From: Minisyncoccota bacterium
GTDB taxonomy: Bacteria > Patescibacteriota > Minisyncoccia > Minisyncoccales > CG1-02-41-26
Direction of reading: 5' to 3'
Assembly: GCA_028712605.1 (NCBI GenBank)
Contig: JAQTPV010000030.1
Coordinates: 1 to 9,710, forward strand
Length of the DNA: 9,710 nucleotides
Shown here: piece by piece, positions 1-6,843 of the stretch
Layout of the letters: every line of letters begins with the position of its first letter
Position numbering within the stretch: the first letter of the stretch is position 1
Made by a program: the position numbers and the translations under genes
Notes under the pieces: model-generated
What the model was told of the DNA's origin: nothing
The model's database searches: none
Seen by the model: only the letters and a program-made list of their open reading frames with translations

Positions 1-533
1 CATAAAGCGTGCAGAAAGGTGGCTGAAATGAATCGCCAGCCGATGGTGACGAGAGCATTTTGGGCGGTTAGGGCCTCGTGAAAATTTTGGTTATGCAATA
101 CCATAATGTTTTCCATGGCCGCAAACCCCAAGGCGCCGATAATCATATAAAGCATTATATCTAATGGCTCGTCAAGTTCGGAGTTCTTGGCCACCCAAAA
201 CCTGGTAGCTCGGTATTTGACGTACTCTTCAATAACTGCTCCAGCGAAAAATACAGAGATTAAGAGCGTTAGCCAATCGCTATTAGCTAAAAGCCAAGCT
301 GAAGTTAGGCTAGCTGAATAGGCCTTAGCCACTAAGATTATTTTCGCTCCAAAATAATTGATAATCTCTTGAACCCCCAATTCTAAAATTAGAATTACCA
401 AGGCACTGGCCATTCCCAAAAAGAAAGTAGTGGCCACCATCCAGTTAGACTCCGGATGTTTGTCTTTTCGTAAGTAAAAAGCCAGCCAGATGAAACTAGG
501 CGCTAAGCCTAAGATATAAAATAAATAGTGCAT
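1..533 (-). CDS. PrsW family intramembrane metalloprotease, C-terminus cut by window edge
   Basis: I translated this from the ATG at 531-533; 177 codons stay open to the window edge. The protein is a multi-pass membrane protein with hydrophobic stretches near residues 3-21, 32-53, 88-101 and 127-146. It carries the three PrsW-type motifs in order: EEYVK at 102-106 (EExxK), FAAME at 137-141 (FxxxE), and a His at 175 in FLHAL. In the family these Glu and His residues are thought to bind the catalytic metal inside the membrane. Family members cleave membrane substrates such as anti-sigma factors; the substrate here is unknown. The gene starts 8 nt after the tsaD stop codon, so the two are probably co-transcribed. 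There is no clear SD. The family call is fairly secure, the role is not. Confidence 0.85.
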   Translation of the reverse strand, partial: MHYLFYILGLAPSFIWLAFYLRKDKHPESNWMVATTFFLGMASALVILILELGVQEIINYFGAKIILVAKAYSASLTSAWLLANSDWLTLLISVFFAGAVIEEYVKYRATRFWVAKNSELDEPLDIMLYMIIGALGFAAMENIMVLHNQNFHEALTAQNALVTIGWRFISATFLHAL

Positions 534-541
534 AAAACTTG

Positions 542-1687
542 CTAAATATTCAGATTAGCTTGAGCCTTGATGCTTCCCCAGGAAACAGCCTTTTTCATAT
601 TATAGCATGCTGTCACACTCACCATAGCGGCGTTGTCTGTGCAAAACTCTCTGGGAGGCATTAATAAATCAATATTTAACTTGGCAGTCTGCTGCCTTAA
701 TTGTTTTCTTAATTCGTCGTTGCTGATGACCCCACCACCCAAAAGGATAGTTTGAGCCTCATAATGTTTGGCGGCCCGTAAGGTCTTTTTGATTAAAACA
801 TCAATTATAGCCTGCTGAATTTCACGGGACATGGCTTTTAGATAGTCAGGCGATTTTTTAATTTTAGCTGTTTGTTTTTGGTGATAATAAAGCACCGCTG
901 TTTTCAATCCGGAGAACGAGAAATCAAAACTGGGGTTTTTTAGCATAGGGCGGGGTAAATCAACTGGTAATTTTTTTCCGCCAATTGCTAATTTGGCTAT
1001 TTGGGGACCACCAGGATAGCTAAGCCCTAAAATCCGGGCGGTTTTATCTAAACATTCACCGGCAGCATCATCCAAGGTTTCACCGATGATCTGGTATTGG
1101 TTGGGTTTTTCCATCCAGACAAGCTCTGTATGCCCACCCGAAACCACCAAGCCAATGGCCGGAAATTTAAAGGGAGTGTTGGAGCTAAGTAAATTAGCGA
1201 GCAGATGAGCTTCTACGTGGTTTACTGGAATAATAGGCAGCTTCCAAGAATAAGCCAGCGTTTTAGCGAAATTAATTCCTTGCCATAAACAAGGTTCAAG
1301 GCCCGGCCCAATTGTTACTGCGATATAGTCAAGTTCCGGTTTGTGATATGTTCGTAAGAATTGTTCAGCCCTCGGTTTTAGAGTTTCTTCCCTCTCTAAA
1401 ATTTTTTTAATCAAAGAAGCATCTTGAGTTTTCGCCCTTTGATTTTTAACCAATAGATTTGCCCCTTTGAGCGCTTTTTCTAAAACCAGCACCAAGTTTT
1501 TTTGATGCTCTCTTTTAGCTAAGCTTGGATATACCCCTCCATATTTAGCATGCAGCTTGACCTGGGAGGAAACAATATTTGAGAGCAAGTTAAAACCAGC
1601 ACCCCTTACTTCCAAAAGGCTTATGGCAGTATCGTCGCACGAGGTGTCAATGCCCAAAATTGTTAGATTTTTCTTCGTTTTTGTCAT
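542..1687 (-). CDS. tsaD: tRNA N6-adenosine threonylcarbamoyltransferase TsaD
   Basis: TsaD transfers the threonylcarbamoyl group from threonylcarbamoyl-AMP to A37 of ANN-decoding tRNAs, making t6A with TsaB and TsaE. Visible family marks are the N-terminal GIDTSCDDT (12-20), the metal-binding HVEAH (157-161), SGGHT (183-187), the DDAAGECLDK region (206-215), the FSFSGLKTA segment (256-264) and CTDNAAMV near 349-356, whose Asp is the third metal ligand. At 381 residues it is longer than the usual roughly 340. The excess is mainly a charged insertion at about 75-112, between the KREHQKNL segment and the IAVTIGPGL segment. The start is the ATG at 1685-1687; no SD is visible, and a promoter lies only a few bases upstream. 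The prsW-like gene follows in the same direction. Confidence 0.96.
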   Translation of the reverse strand: MTKTKKNLTILGIDTSCDDTAISLLEVRGAGFNLLSNIVSSQVKLHAKYGGVYPSLAKREHQKNLVLVLEKALKGANLLVKNQRAKTQDASLIKKILEREETLKPRAEQFLRTYHKPELDYIAVTIGPGLEPCLWQGINFAKTLAYSWKLPIIPVNHVEAHLLANLLSSNTPFKFPAIGLVVSGGHTELVWMEKPNQYQIIGETLDDAAGECLDKTARILGLSYPGGPQIAKLAIGGKKLPVDLPRPMLKNPSFDFSFSGLKTAVLYYHQKQTAKIKKSPDYLKAMSREIQQAIIDVLIKKTLRAAKHYEAQTILLGGGVISNDELRKQLRQQTAKLNIDLLMPPREFCTDNAAMVSVTACYNMKKAVSWGSIKAQANLNI

Positions 1688-1700
1688 GTTTCAATCTTAC

Positions 1701-1729
1701 TTTAAATCTTGCTATTTTTCAATTTTCAA
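1701..1729 (-). promoter_or_regulatory. Likely tsaD promoter
   Basis: On the minus strand TTGAAA (1724-1729) is followed after exactly 17 nt by TTTAAA (1701-1706). These match the -35 and -10 consensus at 5/6 and 4/6. Transcription would start near 1694, leaving a leader of only about 7 nt, so tsaD may be translated from a nearly leaderless message. This would fit the missing SD. The call rests on motif matching only, in AT-rich DNA. Confidence 0.4.
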
Positions 1730-1769
1730 GCTAATGTAAAATTGATTTTTGTTTTAACAAATTAGATTT

Positions 1770-1841
1770 GGCCCTATCGTCTATTGGTTAGGACGCTGCC
1801 CTTTCAAGGCGGAAAGCGGGGTTCGACTCCCCGTAGGGCCA
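1770..1841 (+). tRNA. tRNA-Glu (anticodon TTC)
   Basis: The cloverleaf can be folded by eye. The acceptor stem GGCCCTA (1770-1776) pairs perfectly with TAGGGCC (1834-1840), with discriminator A at 1841. The anticodon stem CTGCC/GGCGG closes the loop CTTTCAA, with anticodon TTC at 1803-1805, which reads Glu codons. The T stem CGGGG/CCCCG (1817-1821 and 1829-1833) encloses TTCGACT. CCA is not encoded and must be added enzymatically. The last 22 nt of the gene body (1819-1840) are repeated exactly at 1960-1981. Confidence 0.95.
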
Positions 1842-1858
1842 TATTGAACCCAAGTGGG

Positions 1859-1955
1859 GGGTCGGGGGAGAAGGGTTCTTCCCCGTGGCGGAAATATTAA
1901 AACCGAGGGGTTTTAAGGAGCGGCGTTAGCCCCGAGCTTGTCGAGGGGCGTGCCG
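1859..1955 (+). repeat. Three-hairpin GC-rich repeat, copy A (next to tRNA-Glu)
   Basis: This is one of two copies of the same element in the window (the other is at 3550-3632). The first 62 bases match copy B with two substitutions. It folds into three stems. Hairpin 1 pairs GGGGGAGAA (1864-1872) with TTCTTCCCC (1876-1884). Hairpin 2 pairs TTAAAACC (1897-1904) with GGTTTTAA (1909-1916) around GAGG. Hairpin 3 pairs GCCCC (1929-1933) with GGGGC (1945-1949) and is extended by CGGCG/TGCCG (1921-1925 and 1951-1955). The central GAGCTTGTCGA resembles short palindromic repeats found in many bacterial genomes. No ORF is evident. It could be a REP/MITE-like mobile repeat or a structured RNA. Confidence 0.8.
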
Positions 1956-1959
1956 CGAC

Positions 1960-1981
1960 GGGTTCGACTCCCCGTAGGGCC
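1960..1981 (+). repeat. 22-bp exact copy of the tRNA-Glu 3' end (att-like)
   Basis: These 22 bases are identical to 1819-1840, which form part of the T arm and the 3' acceptor strand of tRNA-Glu. The match stops abruptly on both sides. No 5' acceptor, D arm or anticodon arm precedes it, so it is not a second tRNA. Together with the real tRNA it brackets repeat copy A with a 141-bp offset. Direct repeats of a tRNA 3' end are the usual trace of site-specific integration into tRNA genes, but no integrase is present here. A fragment left by tandem tRNA duplication is the main alternative. Confidence 0.75.
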
Positions 1982-2002
1982 GTTAAGATTTTCTTAAAAA
2001 TA

Positions 2003-3526
2003 ATGAATTACATTGATCTTGGGCAGGCGGATGATTTAGAAAACAAAAAAGACCGGACGCTTTACCGATTTTTTGAAATTCTACCAGGCTTTTTAAGCTG
2101 TGCCACCTTAATCTTAGCGGTGGTGTTTTCGTTTATCAAGCCGGTATGGGTGGCCATCTTCATTATTCTCTTTGATTTGTACTGGACATTAAAAGTGGCC
2201 TATTTAGCTTTCAACCAAGTGACTTCTTTCCGGAAAATGCAAAGAACCATTAAGACTAATTGGCGGGCTGAGCTAGACACCCTTGGAGCCGATTGGCAGG
2301 GCGTTTATCATTTAGTCTTTCTACCTTTTGTTAAAGAGGGCTGGGACATAGTTTCGGAAAGCCTAGAGGCTTTAAAGAACGCTGACTATCCTACTAATCA
2401 ATTCATCGTTATTTTAGCGCCAGAAGGCAGGGTCAGCGAGCATGCCCACAATATCGCCAAGTTAGCCCAAGAACACTATGGCTCAACTTTCGGCCATTTT
2501 TTAGTGAGTATCCACCCGTCTGACTTGCCCAACGAGATTATCGGCAAGGGCTCTAACGTGGCCTACGCCAGCCTAAAAGCCAAAGAGTTGCTGAAGGAAA
2601 AGAACATTCCCTTAAACAAGGTGATTATTTCTTCTTTTGATATTGATACTAAAATTTTCCCCCAATATTTTTTATGCGTTACCTATCATTATTTGACGGA
2701 GCACGATCCCCACAGGACTTCTTTTCAGCCTATTCCTGTTTACCATAATAATATTTGGGAGGCTTCAGCCTTTACTCGGGTGGTGGCAACCTCCAATAGT
2801 TTTTGGCAAATGATGCAGCAAGAGCGGCCTGAACAACTGGTTACTTATTCTTCGCACTCTATGCCGGCTATCGCTTTTTTTGATGTTGGTTATCCAAAAA
2901 ATATAGTGGCTGATGACTCCAGGATATTTTGGAAATTGTTTTTTCAGTATAATGGTAATTATCGCGTGACCCCCCTTTATTACCCCTTGTCTATGGACGT
3001 TGTGACTGCCGATAGTTTTTGGCGAACCATTTCTAATCAATATAAGCAGCAAAGACGTTGGGCTTGGGGCTGTATTGAAATTCCCTACATTATGTTTAAT
3101 TTCTGGAAAAATAAAAAAATCTCCTGGCGGCAGAAGATATTTTCTTCAATAGTGGCCCTAGAGGGTTTTTGGGCTTGGGCTTGCGCTTCTGTCTTGATTT
3201 TAATTTTAGGCTGGTTACCGGTTTTCTTGGGAGGAGAGGGCTTTAATGTGACTATTCTGTCTCATAATTTACCTCGCCTCACTTCAGCTATTATGATTTT
3301 CGCTATGATGGGTATGATGGTCAGCGCTTTTTTGGGGATTTTGTTTTTACCGCCTCGGCCTAAGAATATCGGTCGCTTCAAGATTTTCTTTTTTGTGGCG
3401 CAATGGGTATTTTTGCCCGTAACATTATTAATTTTTGGTTCTTTCCCAGCCCTGGACGCTCAAATTAGATTGATGCTTGGCAAATACTTGGGTTTTTGGG
3501 CCACTCCGAAAATTCGTAAGCATTGA
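2003..3526 (+). CDS. Membrane-bound family 2 glycosyltransferase (processive-type motifs)
   Basis: This 507-residue protein has two N-terminal membrane segments (about 27-47 and 49-70), a cytosolic catalytic domain (about 95-360) and three or so C-terminal membrane segments (about 380-410, 425-450, 458-485). The catalytic signatures of GT2 enzymes are present. They are GKGSN (181-185), the nucleotide-sugar/metal motif DID (213-215), an ADDSR segment (303-307) in the place of the usual TED-type catalytic acid, and QQRRW (349-353). QxxRW is typical of cellulose synthase-like enzymes that extrude a polysaccharide. It probably makes or exports a cell-surface glycan; donor and product are unknown. 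The ATG at 2003 lies 21 nt after the tRNA-end repeat and has no SD. Transcription may read through from the tRNA side. The gene is convergent with recG. Confidence 0.85.
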   Translation: MNYIDLGQADDLENKKDRTLYRFFEILPGFLSCATLILAVVFSFIKPVWVAIFIILFDLYWTLKVAYLAFNQVTSFRKMQRTIKTNWRAELDTLGADWQGVYHLVFLPFVKEGWDIVSESLEALKNADYPTNQFIVILAPEGRVSEHAHNIAKLAQEHYGSTFGHFLVSIHPSDLPNEIIGKGSNVAYASLKAKELLKEKNIPLNKVIISSFDIDTKIFPQYFLCVTYHYLTEHDPHRTSFQPIPVYHNNIWEASAFTRVVATSNSFWQMMQQERPEQLVTYSSHSMPAIAFFDVGYPKNIVADDSRIFWKLFFQYNGNYRVTPLYYPLSMDVVTADSFWRTISNQYKQQRRWAWGCIEIPYIMFNFWKNKKISWRQKIFSSIVALEGFWAWACASVLILILGWLPVFLGGEGFNVTILSHNLPRLTSAIMIFAMMGMMVSAFLGILFLPPRPKNIGRFKIFFFVAQWVFLPVTLLIFGSFPALDAQIRLMLGKYLGFWATPKIRKH

Positions 3527-3549
3527 GAAGTAGCCCAAAAACCAGAAAA

Positions 3550-3632
3550 GGGTCGGGGGAGAAGGATTCTCCCCCGTGGCGGAAATATTAAAACCGAGGG
3601 GTTTTAAGGAGTCCCGAGCTTGTCGAGGGACT
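3550..3632 (+). repeat. Three-hairpin GC-rich repeat, copy B (convergent gap)
   Basis: This second copy of the element at 1859-1955 fills most of the 148-bp gap between the convergent glycosyltransferase and recG genes. Hairpin 1 is a perfect 9-bp stem, GGGGGAGAA (3555-3563) with TTCTCCCCC (3567-3575). Hairpin 2 is identical to copy A (3588-3595 with 3600-3607). Hairpin 3 pairs AGTCCC (3610-3615) with GGGACT (3627-3632). Copy B lacks about 9 bases that copy A has before hairpin 3. Where the copies differ in stems, pairing is kept. On the minus strand hairpin 1 is followed by a T-rich tail, so the copy may also help end recG transcription. Confidence 0.8.
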
Positions 3633-3674
3633 ACGATTTTGCGGCCACCCCTAAGGCCCGGAAAGGCCATTAAT

Positions 3675-5864
3675 TTACTCCAGGTGGACTTTTTGCTCAA
3701 ATCTTTTCACTCTTTCCGCTAACAACGGGAATTTTTTTAATTGGGGAGAATATTGTAGTGTTTCCTTGGCCACCTCTCTAACCATTTCCACAAACGGTAA
3801 GTGTTTTAATTGCTCCATAGCCAAATCCGGTATTCCCCATTGCTTAGAGCCAAACAAGCTGCCTGGCCCTCTAATCTCTAAGTCTTTCTCGGCTAGCTCA
3901 AAACCATTCTTTGCTTCCATCATTGCCCTCATTCTTTGTCTGGTGGTTTTGGCTGGCGAGTCGGTAAATAATAAGCAATATGACTGTAGGTCGCTTCGGC
4001 CCACGCGGCCCCTAAATTGGTGTAATTGGGCCAAACCGAATCGTTCTGCCCCTTCAATCATCATAACGGTGGCCTGGGGGATATCTACACCCACTTCAAT
4101 TACGGAAGTGGAAACTAAAATATCAATCTTTTTGTTTTTAAAGCCCTGCATTATTTTATCTTTTTCTTTGGCTTTCATCTTGCCGTGCAGCATGCCCACT
4201 TTTAAATCCGGGAAAATTTCTTTAGTTAATTTTTCGTATTCTTCTTTAACAGCCCTAGCTTCTGACCAGGGCGTTCTAGGCCCTTGTTTTTCTGTAGGGG
4301 TTGAGGAAGGCTCTATTCTGGGGCAGACCACAAAAACTTGCTCACCCCTTTTGACTTGCTGTTTGATAAAATCATAGGCCTCTTGCCTTTCAGCTGGAGC
4401 GACAATTTTAGTGATAATTTGTTTACGGCCCTTGGGCATTTGGTCTATTACTGACAAATCTAAGTCGCCATAAATAGTTAAGGCCAGGGTGCGGGGGATA
4501 GGAGTGGCTGTCATAGAAAGCAGATGAGGAATTAAATTATCACCGTTTTTCTTATGAGCTACCAACTTAGCCCGTTGCTCAACGCCAAATCTATGTTGCT
4601 CATCAATAATTACCAGCCCCAGTTTGCCGAACTTTACTTTATCTTGGATTAAAGCGTGAGTACCAATTAAAAAATCAATACCCACTTCTAATTCTTTGGT
4701 TTTAGCCTTTATCTTGCCCCTGGCCTTTTCTAAAATTTTAGCTCGGGAGATTTCTAAAGTGTCAGGGATATATCCCTCTTTGGTTTCATGCCCCAGTTTT
4801 TGACTAATAATTTTGTCATCTTTGCCAGTCAGCAAAGCAATTTTTATTTTAAACGGCTTTAATAGTTTAGCTACGCTTTGAAAGTGTTGTTTGGCTAAAA
4901 TTTCTGTTGGGGCCATCAGGCCAGCCTGGTAACCGTTTTTAATGGCATTTAAGGCAGCCATTACTGCCACCACTGTTTTTCCAGAACCCACGTCGCCCTC
5001 CAAAAGGCGCGACATCGGCCTTGTTTTTTCTAAATCTTTAAAAATCTGATAAGCGCATTTTCTTTGGCTGTCGGTTAGCTGAAAGGGCAGAGAATTAACA
5101 AATCTTTTTATCAAATCAACATTCATGGGTATGGTTGGTGATTTTTCTTTATTTAATCTATATCTTTGTTGCAGCACCACTAATTCAATTAAAAACAGCT
5201 CTTCAAAAGAGAACCGTTGTTTGGCTTTTTGGGCTGACTCTCTAGTGTCGGGAAAGTGAATTTGCTGGAGCGCCTCATCAATGGGCATCAGGCTATTTTC
5301 TTTAATAATTTGTTCAGGCAAAATTTCAGGAATTTGGTTTTTATATATTTGAATGAGCCGATAAATAGCATTTCTGAACCAGCGGGAGGATAAGCCAGCC
5401 GTTTCAGGGTAAATGGGTACTAATCGGCCCGAATGGATAAGGTGGGCTGATTCTGTATCATTAACTTTTTCATAAACTGGGTTGGATAAATAAAAGCCAT
5501 TTTTACTTACCACGGCTTTGCCAGCCGCACAAATTAGATCACCTTTTTTTAAAACTTTAGTTAAATAGGGCTGCCCAAACCAAACAATTTCAATTGCCCC
5601 TGACTCATCTTGCAACACAGCCTGCACCAAGGACATTCGTTTTTTCCAGGTGCGTTGAGCTTTGATTTCTAAGATTTTACCTTGTACCGTGCATTGCTGA
5701 TTGGGCTTTATTTTATCAATAGCCACAATATTGGAAAAATCCTCGTATCTTGTTGGGAAATAAAACAAAAGATCCTCAACAGTGTTGATTTTTAGTTTGG
5801 AGAGCTTTTTTGACATAATGGGCCCAACTCCCTGCAGGTATTGAATTGGAGAATCAAGAGTCAT
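3675..5864 (-). CDS. recG: ATP-dependent DNA helicase RecG
   Basis: RecG is a superfamily 2 translocase that reverses stalled replication forks and branch-migrates recombination intermediates. This copy is 729 residues. It has the N-terminal helix-hairpin-helix-like QGVGPIMSKKL, an OB-fold wedge domain (about 55-135), Walker A GDVGSGKT (290-297), DEQH (421-424), TATP (452-455) and motif VI QFRGRVGR (616-623). The C-terminal DLEIRGPG...FG is also typical. It is a little longer than E. coli RecG (693). One extra stretch lies between Walker A and DEQH (about 348-390, Lys/Glu-rich), and another lies near 518-540. The ATG at 5862-5864 begins the conserved N-terminus; no SD is evident. It is divergent from the secreted-protein genes and convergent with the glycosyltransferase. 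Confidence 0.97.
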   Translation of the reverse strand: MTLDSPIQYLQGVGPIMSKKLSKLKINTVEDLLFYFPTRYEDFSNIVAIDKIKPNQQCTVQGKILEIKAQRTWKKRMSLVQAVLQDESGAIEIVWFGQPYLTKVLKKGDLICAAGKAVVSKNGFYLSNPVYEKVNDTESAHLIHSGRLVPIYPETAGLSSRWFRNAIYRLIQIYKNQIPEILPEQIIKENSLMPIDEALQQIHFPDTRESAQKAKQRFSFEELFLIELVVLQQRYRLNKEKSPTIPMNVDLIKRFVNSLPFQLTDSQRKCAYQIFKDLEKTRPMSRLLEGDVGSGKTVVAVMAALNAIKNGYQAGLMAPTEILAKQHFQSVAKLLKPFKIKIALLTGKDDKIISQKLGHETKEGYIPDTLEISRAKILEKARGKIKAKTKELEVGIDFLIGTHALIQDKVKFGKLGLVIIDEQHRFGVEQRAKLVAHKKNGDNLIPHLLSMTATPIPRTLALTIYGDLDLSVIDQMPKGRKQIITKIVAPAERQEAYDFIKQQVKRGEQVFVVCPRIEPSSTPTEKQGPRTPWSEARAVKEEYEKLTKEIFPDLKVGMLHGKMKAKEKDKIMQGFKNKKIDILVSTSVIEVGVDIPQATVMMIEGAERFGLAQLHQFRGRVGRSDLQSYCLLFTDSPAKTTRQRMRAMMEAKNGFELAEKDLEIRGPGSLFGSKQWGIPDLAMEQLKHLPFVEMVREVAKETLQYSPQLKKFPLLAERVKRFEQKVHLE

Positions 5865-5913
5865 GAATTACGATATTTGGCTTAACTTCAAGTGTGGGTT
5901 GTGAGATTATTTG

Positions 5914-5919
5914 ATTATA
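5914..5919 (-). promoter_or_regulatory. Candidate -10 box for recG
   Basis: A perfect TATAAT reads on the minus strand, giving a leader of roughly 43 nt before the recG ATG. No good -35 lies at 16-18 nt, so support is limited to the single hexamer in AT-rich DNA. Confidence 0.3.
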
Positions 5920-5962
5920 AAATAGAAAACAGGGCATTGACAGTCTTTTGGTAAAAGTTGGG

Positions 5963-5971
5963 TTATTCACA
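5963..5971 (+). promoter_or_regulatory. TTATTCACA box (DnaA-box-like or operator)
   Basis: The 9-mer fits the DnaA-box consensus TTWTNCACA. The wider 11-mer GTTATTCACAG is repeated exactly on the minus strand at 9394-9404. It lies 25 nt upstream of a TATAAT on the same strand. Whether it binds DnaA or another regulator cannot be told from sequence. Confidence 0.4.
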
Positions 5972-6093
5972 GCTATGCAAACCATCCCTTTGCCTTTATA
6001 ATAAAAAAATCAAATTGGAATTGGATTTTTGTAATTCGTTAAAAAGGTCGACTTATTTTATTGAGTTTTTCTCTACTATTCTTAGTTTTTTTA

Positions 6094-6122
6094 TTGATAA
6101 ATTGGCGGTTATTAAATAAACT
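6094..6122 (+). promoter_or_regulatory. Candidate promoter for the secreted-protein pair
   Basis: TTGATA (6094-6099, 5/6 match) is separated by 17 nt from TAAACT (6117-6122, 4/6). Transcription would start near 6129, about 37 nt before the chosen ATG. The upstream TATAAT at 5997 is an alternative that would give a long leader. Confidence 0.35.
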
Positions 6123-6165
6123 TATAAATTCCATTTAATAACTTTCCCATTTATCTTTGTTAAAA

Positions 6166-6819
6166 ATGCAGTTTAAAAAACATCTTTTCTTTTTTGTAAG
6201 TTTTGGTGTTTTAGTTTTAGGGGTGGCTGTGGTTTCCGCTGTCACAACTATTAGTACAAACGTTGTAACCGAGGGCAATCTTTCGGTAACAGGTACAGCA
6301 GGGGTAGACGGCAACACAACTTTGTCTGGTGATTTATATGTTGGCGGTCTGGCAACCACTACTGCTGCGTCGGGAAATATTACTACGGCAGGCACTTTAG
6401 GTGTAACAGGAGCAACAACCCTTTCTGATGATCTATACGTCGGTACTAAGGCAACCACTACTGCTGCGTCGGGAAATATTGCAACCCAGGGCAGTGTGAC
6501 TATTGGAAGCGGTGGTACGGCTATAGCTACAATACTTTGCGCAGCCACAACAACTGATTGGCCAGCCTTAGCTGGTTCAGCGTGCGCTGTTGGCACGTCA
6601 ACCCTCACAGGCGTTACTGCTTCTATAGACGATTTAGGATGGGCATTTTTTGTGAGCCCCGTTGCGACTACAAGCGGAGTTGAGAATCAGCCATATCCTA
6701 TAAATATAAGCGCTATCGCCACTTCAACAGACGTTATCCAACTAAAGGTTTGCAACTCTACTTCAACATCGGTAAATTTGCCAGTTCAATACTACGAAGT
6801 TTGTGCTATGAAGCACTAA
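6166..6819 (+). CDS. Secreted Thr/Ala/Gly-rich repeat protein, function unknown
   Basis: This is a 217-residue protein with a signal peptide. Basic residues (QFKKH) precede a hydrophobic stretch to about 24, with a likely cut after VSA at 25. The mature part is low in charge and rich in Thr, Ser, Ala, Gly and Val. Two 33-residue units (51-83 and 84-116) begin TTLS and share DLYVG and ATTTAASGNI. A weaker partial unit precedes them. This pattern suggests beta-rich stacked repeats as in surface adhesins or fibre proteins; that is inference. The C-terminal half has four cysteines (125, 140, 196, 213), which could form two disulphides outside the cell. I chose the ATG at 6166 rather than the TTG at 6157, because it places the basic residues at the N-terminus. 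No SD is visible. The next gene follows after 24 nt in the same direction. Confidence 0.8.
   Translation: MQFKKHLFFFVSFGVLVLGVAVVSAVTTISTNVVTEGNLSVTGTAGVDGNTTLSGDLYVGGLATTTAASGNITTAGTLGVTGATTLSDDLYVGTKATTTAASGNIATQGSVTIGSGGTAIATILCAATTTDWPALAGSACAVGTSTLTGVTASIDDLGWAFFVSPVATTSGVENQPYPINISAIATSTDVIQLKVCNSTSTSVNLPVQYYEVCAMKH
6316..6513 (+). repeat. Two in-frame 99-bp tandem units in the surface protein gene
   Basis: The units span 6316-6414 and 6415-6513. Inside them a 31-nt stretch is identical at 6351-6381 and 6450-6480. The rest has diverged at the DNA level while the protein repeat is kept. The spacing is exactly 33 codons, so gain or loss of a unit would keep the frame. Confidence 0.85.
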
Positions 6820-6843
6820 TTTACTATAACTGCTTTAATAATT

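Larger units (their letters stand above)
5865..6165. other. Divergent AT-rich control region between recG and the surface-protein genes
   Basis: About 300 bases without a convincing ORF. It holds a recG -10 candidate on the minus strand, a TTATTCACA box, a TATAAT at 5997-6002 with only a weak -35, and a better plus-strand promoter at 6094-6122. These are reported separately where supported. Nothing else structured is visible. Confidence 0.6.

Noticed and set aside
1957..1982. Second tRNA gene
   Set aside because: Only the T-arm and 3' acceptor strand are copied; the 5' acceptor, D arm and anticodon arm are missing.
2765..3052. Minus-strand 95-residue ORF inside the glycosyltransferase gene
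   Set aside because: It is an antisense shadow of the catalytic domain coding region.
3428..3700. Minus-strand 90-residue ORF across the convergent gap
   Set aside because: It runs through repeat copy B and overlaps the ends of both the glycosyltransferase and recG genes. It is best explained as chance translation of the GC-rich repeat.
3766..4377. Plus-strand 203-residue ORF inside recG
   Set aside because: It lies antisense to a fully conserved part of recG, with no start signals of its own.
6135..6608. Minus-strand Val/Ala/Pro-rich 157-residue ORF
   Set aside because: It is the reverse reading of the repeat protein gene, and its own apparent repeats come from the 99-bp units.
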